From contig NZ_CP109013.1 in NCBI RefSeq assembly GCF_036226745.1, positions 1,612,001 through 1,676,000 of the forward strand: a DNA stretch of 64,000 nt, given 5' to 3'. Positions 43,224 to 52,593 of this stretch are shown here, in pieces. Source of the stretch: Streptomyces sp. NBC_00683 (lineage in GTDB: Bacteria; Actinomycetota; Actinomycetes; Streptomycetales; Streptomycetaceae). How positions within the stretch are numbered: position 1 is the stretch's first letter; every line of letters starts with the position of its first letter. The position numbers were made by a program, and so were the translations under genes. The notes below the pieces were generated by a model. It was given only the letters and a program-made list of their open reading frames with translations. It had not been told where the DNA came from and did no database searches.

Positions 43224-44296
43224 TGGCGGGTGCGCACCGCAGGACCACGCTCGCGCCACCCCCGGCGGCCGGGCCGGTGACCGGCCGCGACCGCTCCTTC
43301 GACGTGCTGCGGGCCTTGGCGCTCGTACGGGTCGTGGCGTACCACGCGTTCGCGTGGCCGTGGCTGGGGTTCCTCTTCCCTTCCATGGGCGTGATGTTCG
43401 CGCTGGCCGGCTCGCTCATGGCCCGCTCGCTGGAGCGGCCCGCCGCGGGGGTGATCCGCGGCCGGCTGCGCAGGCTGCTGATTCCGGTGTGGTTCTTCGG
43501 TCTCGTACTCGGGGTGGCGATGCTGCTGCACGGCTGGGTGCCCGGACCGGATGTCCTGTACTGGGTGCTTCCGCTCGGTGATCCGCCGGGCAACGCGTGG
43601 GGCGAGCAGGCCTGGGCGGTGCTCTGGTACCTGCGCGCCTATCTGTGGTTCGTGCTGCTGTCGCCGGTTCTGCTGCGCGTCTTCCGGTCGGCTCCGCTGC
43701 CCGTGCTCGCGCTGTCGCTCGTGCCCGTCGTGGTCCTGGAGACGGTGACGGGCGTGCCGGAGGGGCGGCTCGGCAGCGCGATCAGTGACCTGTCGGTGTT
43801 CCTGTTCTGCTGGCTGCTGGGCTTCGCGCACCGGGAGGGTGTCCTGGACCGGCTGCGCGGGGCGGGGGCGGCTGCCGCCGCGCTGCCGCTGATGGCGGCC
43901 GGTGCCTGGTGGGCGGTGCGGCACCGGGTGGACGGCTCGTTCGACCTGGACGACATTCCGCTCGCCCAGGCGCTGTGGTCGGCGGGGTTCGTGCTGCTTC
44001 TGCTGCGCTTCCGGCCCCGGTTCGACTCGCTCGCACGCCATCCGGTGGCGGACCGGCTCGTCACCGTGTTCAACGCGCGCGCCGTGACGGTCTACCTCTG
44101 GCACGAGGTGGCGTTGATGGCCGCCGTGCCGCTGATCGATCTGATGTGGGAGGTGCCGGCCCTGGAGCGGCATCTTCCGCTGGACAGCCTGTGGGTGCAG
44201 TTCGGTGTCGCCTGGGTGCTCATAGCCGCCGCTGTGGTGTGTTTCGGCTGGGTCGAGGACCTGGCGGCGAGGAGGAGGCCGCGCCTGCTGCCGTGA
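43223..44296 (+). CDS. Acyltransferase 3 family membrane protein
   Basis: A 357-residue integral membrane protein with about ten helices. RDRSFDVLRALALVRVVAYHA is the signature start with the catalytic His, and RLRRLLIPVWFFGL is the second conserved motif. The start ATG overlaps the stop of the deacetylase-glycosyltransferase gene (TGATG). It probably O-acylates the surface polysaccharide made by its neighbour. A hairpin follows the stop. Confidence 0.88.
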   Translation: MAGAHRRTTLAPPPAAGPVTGRDRSFDVLRALALVRVVAYHAFAWPWLGFLFPSMGVMFALAGSLMARSLERPAAGVIRGRLRRLLIPVWFFGLVLGVAMLLHGWVPGPDVLYWVLPLGDPPGNAWGEQAWAVLWYLRAYLWFVLLSPVLLRVFRSAPLPVLALSLVPVVVLETVTGVPEGRLGSAISDLSVFLFCWLLGFAHREGVLDRLRGAGAAAAALPLMAAGAWWAVRHRVDGSFDLDDIPLAQALWSAGFVLLLLRFRPRFDSLARHPVADRLVTVFNARAVTVYLWHEVALMAAVPLIDLMWEVPALERHLPLDSLWVQFGVAWVLIAAAVVCFGWVEDLAARRRPRLLP

Positions 44297-44299
44297 ACG

Positions 44300-44329
44300 C
44301 ACCGGGCGCGGGCCCGGCCGCTCCCGGTG
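44300..44329. terminator. Hairpin after the polysaccharide operon
   Basis: CACCGGG (44300-44306) pairs with CCCGGTG (44323-44329); the loop is itself G+C-rich and can pair partly. It lies between the convergent acyltransferase and methyltransferase genes. Confidence 0.5.
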
Positions 44330-45061
44330 TCAGGCGGCCCGGGGCGCGCCGGCCAGGACGAGCCAGCGGGCGGGCAGTTCGATGCGGGTGCCGTCCGGCA
44401 GGTACTCGGTCTGGGCCAGCGCGGTGTCTCCGTCGGCCAGTACGGTCAGGCCCGCGGCCCGCAGGAGTTCGGGCACCTCCTCCGCCGTTGCGCTCGCGGG
44501 CTTCAGCCGCGGGTCGAGGGGCCGGCGCAGCTTCGGGGGCGGCCCGCCCGGGCCCGCCGCCGCCCGCCGGATCACGTCCTTGGCCGCCGGGGTCGGTTCG
44601 GTCACGAACGCCCGCCCCTTCTCCCCCACCAGTTCCGCGACGGCCGCGGCGACGGCGGGCCTGGCCCCCGGCTCGCTCTGGTGGATGACCGCACGCATGT
44701 ACACGTTGGTGTCGCCGATCCGTTCGTGGAGCGCGCGCACCGCCTCCCCGTCGACGAGGTCGAGCCGGGCGAACTCGGCAACGCCTTCGGTGTCCGCCCG
44801 GCGTGCGTGCCCGATCGCCGCGTGCGAAAGGTCCACACCGATCGCCCGCGGGAAGAGGGTGGCGAGAGCGCGGGTCTGGGTGCCGTTGCCGCAGCCGAGG
44901 TCGACGACGGGCAACGAGGCGTCGGCGTACGGCAGGAGCAGCTTGCTGTGCGGTACGGAGGCCAGGGAGGGGTCGGCGTCCCAGAGGGCCTCACCCGGTG
45001 CGCCCGAGGCGGCCGCCCAGAAGCCTTCCCACGCCTCGCGATGCCCCTCCGACACGTTCAT
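44330..45061 (-). CDS. SAM-dependent methyltransferase
   Basis: A 243-residue class I methyltransferase. Motif I is VVDLGCGNGTQTRAL (about 52-66) and motif II is AIGVDLSHAAI. The region equivalent to motif IV reads DTNVYMRAVIHQ and there is a C-terminal strand pair (ALAQTEYLPDGTRIELPARW). The ATG lies 29 bases after the stop of the MFS transporter gene, so they may be cotranscribed. Substrate unknown. Confidence 0.85.
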   Translation of the reverse strand: MNVSEGHREAWEGFWAAASGAPGEALWDADPSLASVPHSKLLLPYADASLPVVDLGCGNGTQTRALATLFPRAIGVDLSHAAIGHARRADTEGVAEFARLDLVDGEAVRALHERIGDTNVYMRAVIHQSEPGARPAVAAAVAELVGEKGRAFVTEPTPAAKDVIRRAAAGPGGPPPKLRRPLDPRLKPASATAEEVPELLRAAGLTVLADGDTALAQTEYLPDGTRIELPARWLVLAGAPRAA

Positions 45062-45090
45062 GCGTACCGACTTCCCCCGTCGCGGGCTGT

Positions 45091-47511
45091 TCAGTCCTCG
45101 TGCCCCAGCTGGAGATCACGTTCGGTCCGTCCGCCCCCGGGGACCTGGAGCACGGTGGCGACCGGCGGGTAGCCGGCGGCGATCACGGTGTACTCACCGG
45201 TCGACAGGTCCACGAAGCGGAACGCTCCGTCAGGTCCGGTGGCGAGGGTGTCGACGACATTGCCCGCCGCGTCCAGCAGGGTGACCCTGGCGTCCTCGAC
45301 GACCCGCCCGCCGGGAGCCCGTACGACACCGCGCAGCACGGCGCCGCCGGCCAGTTCGATGTCCTGCCTGGTCTCCCTCGCGGCCTGCACGCTGACCGGC
45401 AGGGCAGCGGGGCGGAAGGCGGGGGCGCTGGCCGCCAGGGTGTACTCGCCGGCCACCAGCTCGCCGATCACATAGCTGCCTTCGCGCCCCGTGCGCGTGG
45501 TCGCGACGACCTCGCCGCGCACATCGGTGAGCGTCACCGCCGCGTCGCGGACCGGGGCGCCGTCGGGGGTGACGACCGCGCCCGCGAGCCGTCCCGCACC
45601 GCCGAGCACCACATCGAGCTCCACGGGCCGCTCGCCGACGGTGACGCTGACGGCCTGCGGCTGGTGCCCGCCCGCCGCGGCGATCAGCACGTACGAACCG
45701 GCACCGGGCGCGCTCAGCGCGTACCGCCCGTCGTCGCCGCTCGCACCACGTCCGATCTGCTGCCCCTGGACGTCGATGAGGGTGAGGGCGGCGCGCCCCA
45801 CCTTCGTACCGTCGGGGTGCTGGACGCTGCCGCAGACCGGGACGCCCGACAGCCGTCCGGCCGGCGGCGGGCCGGGGTCGGTGCGGGCCGCGGGGATCGT
45901 GGAGTGCGTCGCGGACGGGTCGGCGGCCGTGCCGGGGGTGTGGTGGGACACCAGGGGTTTCTCCTTGAGGAAGAAGGCGAGGAACAGGCCGAGCAGGAGC
46001 ACCGGCACGAGGTAGAGGAAGATCCGCGGCATCGCGTCGGCGTACGCCTGGATGTAGGCGTCGCGCAGGGCGGGCTCCATGGCGTGGACCAGCTGCGGGG
46101 TGATCGACTCCGGGTCGGGCAGGTCGGCTCCGGTCGGGAGCCGCACCCCGAGGGCGTCCCCGAGCCGCCCCGCGAACAGCGTTCCGAAGATCGCCGCGCC
46201 GACGCTGCCGCCGATCTGGCGGAAGTAGTTGTTGGCGCTGGTCGCGCTGCCGAGGTCGGCGGGGCGTACGGAGTTCTGCACGGCGAGGACGAGCACCGGC
46301 ATGACCAGGCCGATCCCGATGCCCAGCACGGCCTGCCCGAAGCCGTACTCGACCGCTGAGGTGCCGGTCTCCAGCCGGGAGAGCAGCCACATGCCGAGGG
46401 CCGAGACCGCACTGCCGACGAGGGGGTAGATCCGGTAGCGCCCGGTCCGCGAGATCAGCTGGCCGGAGACGATGGACGCGCCGACGATGCCGCCCATCAT
46501 GGGCAGCATCAGCAGGCCCGACTCGGTCGCGGTCGCGCCCTCCACCATCTGGAGGTACGTCGGCAGGTAGCTGGCGGCTCCGAAGAGCGCGACCCCGATG
46601 ACGGCGCCCACGAGCGCGGTGACGTTGAAGACCGAGTCGCGGAACAGCCGCAGGGGGATGACGGGTTCGGCCGCGCGGTGTTCGACGGCGAGGAAGAGCA
46701 GAGTCGTTCCGGCAGCACCGGCGGCGAGCCCGAGGACGGTGCGCGAGCCCCAGGCGTACTCCGTGCCGCCCCAACTGGTCAGCAGCACCAGGCAGGTCGA
46801 GGCGGCGGCGAGCAGCAGCGCCCCGAGCACATCGAGGCGGGGGCGGGCGGAAGGCTTCGGCAGTTTCAGTACGACGGCGATGACGGCGAGGGTGACCAGG
46901 CCGAACGGCACGTTGATGTAGAAACACCAGCGCCAGGAGGTGTGGTCGGTGAAGAAGCCGCCGAGCAGCGGTCCCGCGACGGACGCGAGGCCGAAGACGG
47001 CCCCGATGAGGCCCATGTAGCGGCCGCGTTCCCTGGGCGGGACGATGTCCGCGATGATCGCCTGGACACCGATCATCAGTCCGCCGCCGCCGATGCCCTG
47101 GACGGCCCGGAAGGCGATCAGTTCGTCCATCGTGCGCGACCAGCCCGCGAGCGCGGAGCCGATGACGAAGACGACGATCGCGAACTGGAAGACGCCCTTG
47201 CGGCCGAAGAGGTCGCCGAGCTTTCCGTAGACCGGCAGGCCGATGGTGGAGGCGAGCAGATAGGCCGTGACGGCCCAGGACATCTTGTCCAGGCCGTGGA
47301 GCTCGCCGACGATCTTCGGCAGGGCGGTGGCCACGATCATCTGGTCGAGCGCCGCGAGGAGCAGGGTCAGCATCAGCCCGAGGAAGACGAGGCGGACCCG
47401 GCGGGGGCTGATGTCCTCGGGCGCTGCGGAGGGCGGTGGGGGTGGCGTGGCCGCGGCGGCGCCTCCTGCGCCACTCGGCTCGTCCTTCACCAGAGTGATC
47501 CCACCCACCAC
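45091..47511 (-). CDS. DHA2/EmrB-type MFS transporter with C-terminal carboxypeptidase-regulatory-like repeats
   Basis: 806 residues. Residues 40-540 are a 14-helix drug:H+ antiporter of the EmrB/QacA kind, with the motif-A region [22 protein letters not shown] written across two segments and antiporter motif C-like GPLLGGFF. Typical members end near 500-550. Here three tandem beta-sandwich repeats of about 80 residues follow (starting [20 protein letters not shown] and [10 protein letters not shown]), each resembling the carboxypeptidase regulatory-like domain. The C-terminus of a 14-helix transporter should be cytoplasmic, an odd place for such domains. The GTG has GGGGAG upstream. Confidence 0.88.
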   Translation of the reverse strand: MVGGITLVKDEPSGAGGAAAATPPPPPSAAPEDISPRRVRLVFLGLMLTLLLAALDQMIVATALPKIVGELHGLDKMSWAVTAYLLASTIGLPVYGKLGDLFGRKGVFQFAIVVFVIGSALAGWSRTMDELIAFRAVQGIGGGGLMIGVQAIIADIVPPRERGRYMGLIGAVFGLASVAGPLLGGFFTDHTSWRWCFYINVPFGLVTLAVIAVVLKLPKPSARPRLDVLGALLLAAASTCLVLLTSWGGTEYAWGSRTVLGLAAGAAGTTLLFLAVEHRAAEPVIPLRLFRDSVFNVTALVGAVIGVALFGAASYLPTYLQMVEGATATESGLLMLPMMGGIVGASIVSGQLISRTGRYRIYPLVGSAVSALGMWLLSRLETGTSAVEYGFGQAVLGIGIGLVMPVLVLAVQNSVRPADLGSATSANNYFRQIGGSVGAAIFGTLFAGRLGDALGVRLPTGADLPDPESITPQLVHAMEPALRDAYIQAYADAMPRIFLYLVPVLLLGLFLAFFLKEKPLVSHHTPGTAADPSATHSTIPAARTDPGPPPAGRLSGVPVCGSVQHPDGTKVGRAALTLIDVQGQQIGRGASGDDGRYALSAPGAGSYVLIAAAGGHQPQAVSVTVGERPVELDVVLGGAGRLAGAVVTPDGAPVRDAAVTLTDVRGEVVATTRTGREGSYVIGELVAGEYTLAASAPAFRPAALPVSVQAARETRQDIELAGGAVLRGVVRAPGGRVVEDARVTLLDAAGNVVDTLATGPDGAFRFVDLSTGEYTVIAAGYPPVATVLQVPGGGRTERDLQLGHED

Positions 47512-47711
47512 GTGACGCTCCCCTCGTCGCTGCTGCGCCGCCCATTTCTCGCATCAGGCGGCAAGGCAGGGCAAACGCGACCAGGCGCACGGGAGGCGCA
47601 CACAGAGGGCTTATGCGCCGGTGGGAGGCGCTACGGCGCACAACCGGCCGTCCCGGAAAACCACCCGTTCCGGTGAGGCCGGCTGTGGAACCGGCGGGGT
47701 CGGCGGACGGA

Positions 47712-48155
47712 CTACTTCTCGACCTCGGTGGCGAGGTTCTGCAGGAGCTCGTCGTAGATCCGGCCGAGGCCCTTCGGCGCGAAGGTCCTCTCGAAGAAGC
47801 CGCCGATGCCGCCGGCGCCGTCCCAGACGGTCGAGACGACGGCCTTGGACTTGCCCTCGCCGGCCGGAGTGACGGTCCAGGTGGTGACCATGGAGGAGTT
47901 GCGGTCCTTCTCGACCAGCTGCCCGTCGGTCGGCTCGGTGACCTCGAGCAGGCAGTCGCGGACCCGCTTGCTGGTGGCCTGGAGCTTCCAGTGCACGAGG
48001 GTGCCTTCGCCGTCTCCGCCCTCACGCACCTCGTACTCGCTGAAGTGGCCCGTCAGCACCTTGCCCCGGACCTCCTTGTAGTCGGCCAGCGCATCGAACA
48101 CAGTCTCTGCGTCCGCCGCGATGATCCGCTCCGTCGTGGCCTCGACCTGCGCCAT
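47712..48155 (-). CDS. SRPBCC (START-like) family protein
   Basis: A 147-residue helix-grip protein. VEATTERIIAADAETVFDAL is the usual first strand and helix, GTLVHWKL and TTWTVTPAGEG are central strands, and the C-terminal long helix runs LGRIYDELLQNLATEVE. It belongs to the polyketide cyclase/dehydrase-like group that binds hydrophobic ligands. No polyketide genes are nearby. It is divergent from the radical SAM gene across 148 bases. Confidence 0.87.
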   Translation of the reverse strand: MAQVEATTERIIAADAETVFDALADYKEVRGKVLTGHFSEYEVREGGDGEGTLVHWKLQATSKRVRDCLLEVTEPTDGQLVEKDRNSSMVTTWTVTPAGEGKSKAVVSTVWDGAGGIGGFFERTFAPKGLGRIYDELLQNLATEVEK

Positions 48156-48258
48156 GCCTGCTCCTCAGCACTCGGTTGTTCGGGGTGTAGCTGAGCCAAC
48201 CACCTCCGGTACCGCCCCTCAAAATCGGGCCTCGCGATCCCGGCGCGCACGATCAAGG

Positions 48259-48270
48259 GAACAAGTGTTC
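48259..48270. promoter_or_regulatory. LexA (SOS) box
   Basis: GAAC-AAGT-GTTC matches the GAAC-N4-GTTC core of the Gram-positive/actinomycete SOS box. A candidate -10, TATTCT (48271-48276), abuts it, so a bound LexA would block the promoter of the radical SAM gene, whose ATG lies 34 bases downstream. The outer bases (GG...TA) are weaker than the full TCGAAC...GTTCGA consensus. Confidence 0.65.
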
Positions 48271-48303
48271 TATTCTCTGCGCAGTGCTACCAAGGAGGCG
48301 TCC

Positions 48304-49350
48304 ATGCGCTGGGACAATCTGGCCGAGAACACCGCAAAGGCGGGTAACGGCGCGCTCTTCGCCGCGGACGCGGTGACCACGCGCACCTTCGACACCCCCG
48401 AATTCCGAGGGATCACCTTCCACGAGATCCGGGCCCGCTCGATCGTGAACCGGGTGCCCGGGGCGTCCCGCATGCCGTTCGAGTGGACCGTGAACCCCTA
48501 TCGGGGTTGCTCCCACGCCTGTGTGTACTGCTTCGCCCGCAAGACCCACAGCTATCTGGACCTGGACACCGGCCTCGGTTTCGACTCGCAGATCGTCGTC
48601 AAGATCAACGCCGGCGAACTGCTCGACCGCCACCTCGCCTCCCGGCAGTGGCACGGTGCGCACATCGCGATGGGCACGAACGTCGACTGCTACCAGCGGG
48701 CGGAGGGCCGCTACCGGCTGATGCCGGGCATCATCACCGCCCTGCGCGATCACGCGAACCCCTTCTCGATCCTGACGAAGGGCACGCTGATCCTGCGCGA
48801 CCTGGAACTGCTGCGGCAGGCGGCCGAGGTCACCGAGGTCGGCATCTCCGTCTCGGTCGGCTTCACCGACCCCGCCCTGTGGCGCACGGTCGAGCCTGGC
48901 ACCCCCTCCCCCGAGCGCCGCCTGGACGTCGTGCGCACCCTCACCGACAACGGCATCGGCTGCGGTGTGCTGATGGCGCCGGTCATCCCCTTCCTGAGCG
49001 ACGGCCCCGACCAGCTGCGCACCACGGTCCGCGCCATCGCCGCCGCCGGGGCCACGTCGGTGACCCCTCTCGTGCTGCATCTGCGCCCCGGCGCCCGCGA
49101 GTGGTTCATGCAGTGGCTGGGCGAGCACCACCCGCACCTGGTGCGGCGGTACGAGCGGATGTACGCGGACGGGGCGTACGCCCCGACCTGGTACCAGCGC
49201 CGCATCACCCGCCGGGTGCACGAACTGGCGGCCGAGTTCGGCATCGGCCCCGCGCACCGGGGCGAGACCCGCCGGATCTCCGCACCCGAGGTGCCGGTGC
49301 CCCTGCCCGACGCTCCCGCCACCGGCCCCACCCAGCTCACCCTGCTCTGA
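48304..49350 (+). CDS. Rv2578c-family radical SAM protein
   Basis: A 348-residue radical SAM enzyme. The iron-sulfur motif RGCSHACVYCFARK has C-x3-C-x2-C at Cys69, Cys73 and Cys76. NPYRGCSH, GTNVDCYQ and FSILTKGTLILRD are shared with the Rv2578c/spore-photoproduct-lyase-related group. The ATG has a near-perfect AAGGAGG five bases upstream. A LexA-type box overlaps its promoter, implying induction by DNA damage, which would fit a nucleic-acid repair or modification role. The reaction is not known. Confidence 0.92.
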   Translation: MRWDNLAENTAKAGNGALFAADAVTTRTFDTPEFRGITFHEIRARSIVNRVPGASRMPFEWTVNPYRGCSHACVYCFARKTHSYLDLDTGLGFDSQIVVKINAGELLDRHLASRQWHGAHIAMGTNVDCYQRAEGRYRLMPGIITALRDHANPFSILTKGTLILRDLELLRQAAEVTEVGISVSVGFTDPALWRTVEPGTPSPERRLDVVRTLTDNGIGCGVLMAPVIPFLSDGPDQLRTTVRAIAAAGATSVTPLVLHLRPGAREWFMQWLGEHHPHLVRRYERMYADGAYAPTWYQRRITRRVHELAAEFGIGPAHRGETRRISAPEVPVPLPDAPATGPTQLTLL

Positions 49351-49478
49351 CCGCACCCGCACCCCTGCCCGAACGGGTCAACTCTCGATGGAATCTGTCC
49401 TGCCGTGCCCGAATTCGGGGAGCATCCGGCGGGGGCTGTGCCGCTCACAGGCGCGTTCCCTCCACCACGGGAGGCCAT

Positions 49479-51062
49479 ATGACGAAACGTGCAGGAATTC
49501 TGGTCGCAGTCGGCGCCACGGTCGCGGGTCTGGTGACCGCCGTGCCGTCCACCGCGACCGCCGGAACGGGTACGGCCGCACCGCGCGCCGTCGCACCGCT
49601 CAAGTGGACCGCGTGCGGGACGGCGTCGTATCCGACCCTGCAGTGCTCAACGGTCCGCACCCCGCTGGACCATGACCGTCCGTCGGGCAGACGCGTCACC
49701 CTCGCGCTCTCCCGGATCCCGCACACGGCGAAGACCTCGCAGGGTCCTCTGCTGGTCAACCCCGGCGGCCCCGGCGGCAGCGGGCTCTCGATGGCGGGCT
49801 TCGTGGCGGGCTCGCTCCCCAAGAAGCTCGCCGCCCAGTACGACGTGATCGGGTTCGACCCGCGCGGGGTCGGGAAGAGCACGCCCGCACTGAACTGTGT
49901 GCCGAAATACTTCGACCCGGTGCGCCCGGACGCCGTGCCGGACTCCTATCCGGCGGAGAAGGCCAACAGGGACCGGGCCGCGTCGTTCGCCGCGGCCTGC
50001 GGCGAGAAGCACGGCGACCTGCTGCCCTTCATGGACACCGTCAGCGCCGCGAAGGACCTCGACGTGATCCGCCGGGCCCTCGGCTCGCAGCAGATCAACT
50101 ACTTCGGCTACTCCTACGGCACCTACCTCGGCGCGGTGTACGCGAAGCTGTTCCCGGAGCGCGTGCGCCGCCTTGTCCTCGACTCGATCGTCGACCCGGA
50201 CGGCGTCTGGTACGAGGACAACCTCGCCCAGGACCATGCGTTCGACGCCCGCCACAAGGCGTTCGCGGCCTGGGTCGCGAGGAACGACGCCACCTACGGG
50301 CTCGGCACCGACCCCGCGGGCGTCGAAGCCGCCTGGTACGACATGCGCGCCGCGGTGAAGGAACACCCCGCGGGCGGCAGGGTCGGCCCCAGCGAGCTGG
50401 AGGACACCTTCCTGCCCGGCGGGTACTACGACGGCTACTGGCCCTCCCTGGCCCAGGCGTTCGCGGCGTACGTGAAGGACGAGGACCAGGAGGCGCTGGT
50501 CTCCGCGTACGAGAACTTCGCGGCCGTGGACGCGAGCGGCGACAACGGCTACTCCGTCTACGCGGCCGTGCAGTGCCGCGACGCCGCCTGGCCCCGGACC
50601 TGGAGCACCTGGCGCAACGACACCTGGCAGGCCCACCGCAAGGCGCCCCTGATGTCGTGGAACAACACCTGGTACAACGCCCCGTGCGCCACCTGGCCGG
50701 TGGAACCGCTGGAGCCGGTGAGGGTCACCAACCGCAGCATCCCGCCCGCGCTGCTCTTCCAGGCCACCGACGACGCCGCCACGCCGTACGAGGGCGGTGT
50801 CACCATGCACCGCAGGCTCAAGGGCTCCAGCCTGGTCGTCGAGGAGGGCGGCGGCAACCACGGCATCACCCTGAGCGGAAGCGCCTGCCTGGACGCGTAC
50901 CTGGTGGACTACCTCACCGACGGCACCCTCCCTCGCGCCGACGGCAGCGGCGCCGACGCGGTCTGCGAGGCGCTGCCCGAGCCGAAGCCGCCCAAGGCCA
51001 CGAAGGCGGGGACGAGCACGAAGGGCAGCACGCTGCACGGGCTGCTCGGCTTCCGCGGCTGA
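49479..51062 (+). CDS. Secreted tripeptidyl-aminopeptidase-like alpha/beta-hydrolase (S33)
   Basis: 527 residues with a signal peptide (GILVAVGATVAGLVTAVPSTATA). The hydrolase core has LLVNPGGPGGSG (oxyanion region), NYFGYSYGTYLGAVYA with the nucleophilic Ser, the C-terminal Asp in ATDDAATPYEG and His in GGGNHGI. The TAP-like C-terminal domain and paired cysteines are as in the Streptomyces SlpD/SlpE/Tap proteins, which release N-terminal tripeptides outside the cell. The ATG follows GGGAGG. The C-terminal tail is Pro/Lys-rich. Confidence 0.9.
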   Translation: MTKRAGILVAVGATVAGLVTAVPSTATAGTGTAAPRAVAPLKWTACGTASYPTLQCSTVRTPLDHDRPSGRRVTLALSRIPHTAKTSQGPLLVNPGGPGGSGLSMAGFVAGSLPKKLAAQYDVIGFDPRGVGKSTPALNCVPKYFDPVRPDAVPDSYPAEKANRDRAASFAAACGEKHGDLLPFMDTVSAAKDLDVIRRALGSQQINYFGYSYGTYLGAVYAKLFPERVRRLVLDSIVDPDGVWYEDNLAQDHAFDARHKAFAAWVARNDATYGLGTDPAGVEAAWYDMRAAVKEHPAGGRVGPSELEDTFLPGGYYDGYWPSLAQAFAAYVKDEDQEALVSAYENFAAVDASGDNGYSVYAAVQCRDAAWPRTWSTWRNDTWQAHRKAPLMSWNNTWYNAPCATWPVEPLEPVRVTNRSIPPALLFQATDDAATPYEGGVTMHRRLKGSSLVVEEGGGNHGITLSGSACLDAYLVDYLTDGTLPRADGSGADAVCEALPEPKPPKATKAGTSTKGSTLHGLLGFRG

Positions 51063-51125
51063 AGCCCCACCGAGCAGCCGCACCGCGCAGCCGAACCGCC
51101 GGGGGCGTACGCCAGGATGGACCGT

Positions 51126-51689
51126 ATGACGACACGGCCCACTCCCGCGTACGCCCCCGGCGTGCGGGTGGAGGACATGACGCTCGACGACTGTGCCGCC
51201 GTGGCGGAGATCCGGGTGCGCGGCTGGCAGACCGCGTACGCCGGAATGATCCCGCAGCCGTATCTGGACGCGATGGACATCGCGTCGGATGCCGAGCGCC
51301 GCCGCGGCTTCCTCACCGAGGGTCCGGCCGTCGACGTCGTCTCCAGGTCGGCACCGGACTCCGCCGTGACCGGCTGGGCCTGTTACGGTCCCGACCGCGA
51401 CGGCACCGGCAGGGACGGGCGCTGCGAGCTGTACGCGATCTACGTGCACCCGGAACGGACCGGCGCGGGGGCCGGCCGCGCACTCCTGGCCGAGCTGACC
51501 GACCGTGCCGTGGCGGCCGGTTTCGACGAGATGGCCCTGTGGGTGCTGAAGGAGAACCGGCGCGCCCGCCGCTTCTACGAGCGGGCGGGTTTCCTGCCGG
51601 ACGGCGCCGAGGAGCCCTTCGAGGTGGGCGGCGCCATGGTGCCCGAGGTCCGGTACGTGCGGGCCCTCAGGGGGTCGGCAGCCGGCTGA
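51126..51689 (+). CDS. GNAT family N-acetyltransferase
   Basis: A 187-residue single GNAT domain: VRVEDMTLDDCAAVAEIRVRGWQTAYAG at the start, the acetyl-CoA loop VHPERTGAGAGRALL (motif A) and ALWVLKENRRARRFYERAGF (motif B). ATG 51126 is chosen over the ATG nine bases upstream because AGGATGG is better spaced. Its last 23 bases overlap the end of the convergent HEAT-repeat gene. Substrate unknown. Confidence 0.88.
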   Translation: MTTRPTPAYAPGVRVEDMTLDDCAAVAEIRVRGWQTAYAGMIPQPYLDAMDIASDAERRRGFLTEGPAVDVVSRSAPDSAVTGWACYGPDRDGTGRDGRCELYAIYVHPERTGAGAGRALLAELTDRAVAAGFDEMALWVLKENRRARRFYERAGFLPDGAEEPFEVGGAMVPEVRYVRALRGSAAG

Positions 51690-52239
51690 GCGCCTCCGCC
51701 GCGGCCCGGCCGAGGCGGGGGTGCGGCAGCGCAGCCTCCAGGACCGGCCTGGCCTCGCCGTCCCCCAGGCTCCCCAGCCCTTCCACGCAGGCGAGCGCCA
51801 CGCGCCAGTGCGGTTCCTCCGGCGTCAGCAGTCGCCGCAGGGTGCTGACCAGCGCGGGCACCGATTCCGGCGCGCGCAGGGCGGTCAGCAGACGCACCGG
51901 GTGCATCGCGTAGGCGGTGCGCAGTGCGTTCGTGGCAAGTGCCGCGGCGGCCCTGGGTGTTCGGGGGTCATCCAGGAGCAGAAGGGCATGGGCGGCCGAC
52001 ACACAGCGCTCGGGGTCGCGGTGGTTGAGGAGGAGGACCAGCGCCTCGAAGGCCCGCCGGTCGCCCCGGCAGCCGAGCCGGAACGCCGCGATCTCGCGCG
52101 CCCACAGCGGGCGCGCGGGCTCGATGAGAACGCGGGCCAGCTCCTCGTCGTCGTCCGTGGCCAGGAGCCACCGGTAGACCGCCGGTTCCTCGGCCTCGTC
52201 CCGCAGCCTGTCCGTCAGCGAGCGCAACTCCTCGTCCAT
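51667..52239 (-). CDS. HEAT-repeat protein
   Basis: A 190-residue all-helical protein built of HEAT-like repeats: AREIAAFRLGCRGDRRAFEALVLLL, CVSAAHALLLLDDPRTPRAAAAL, WRVALACVEGLGSLGDGEARPVLEAAL. It has no signal peptide or catalytic motif and is presumably a protein-interaction module. Its end overlaps the convergent GNAT gene by 23 bases. Confidence 0.78.
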   Translation of the reverse strand: MDEELRSLTDRLRDEAEEPAVYRWLLATDDDEELARVLIEPARPLWAREIAAFRLGCRGDRRAFEALVLLLNHRDPERCVSAAHALLLLDDPRTPRAAAALATNALRTAYAMHPVRLLTALRAPESVPALVSTLRRLLTPEEPHWRVALACVEGLGSLGDGEARPVLEAALPHPRLGRAAAEALSRLPTP

Positions 52240-52593
52240 GACAGTCAGCTTATCGGCGCACACGCACCGTGTCGGTCCCAACTGTGTGCCAGCGCACATC
52301 CGTCCAGGGCTGGCGCGCTCATTACTTGCCGGTTAACCTCATGTGAGCGGGACACACACCCGCCGACTCGGGTGGCCTGGTGACGCAGCCACCCGGAGTG
52401 CTTGTCGGTTCGGCAGCTTTGAGAGACGCGACTCGGGACAGAGTCCGTCACCTTTTCCCCGGTCCTGTGCGTGCCCGGCACGCCCCGGGCCCTGAGCACC
52501 ACGACACAACTCCCGCACGCCGAGCGCCGGTTCTCTTCGACCGCACGCGCCGCCCGTGCTCCTCTCAGTCGTCACTCACCCTGGAGTCCCGTG
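52240..52593. other. Intergenic region before the hydroxyacyl-CoA dehydrogenase gene
   Basis: A 354-base divergent intergenic region. The most A/T-rich stretch, around 52319-52345 (TTACTTGCCGGTTAAC), looks like a promoter or an imperfect TetR-like site, but I cannot call boxes with confidence. No coding sequence is supported. Confidence 0.4.

Noticed and set aside
40755..43259. Very long open frame antisense to the MatB-like gene
   Set aside because: It is His/Gln/Arg-rich without domains, directly opposite a gene with complete deacetylase and GT2 motifs.
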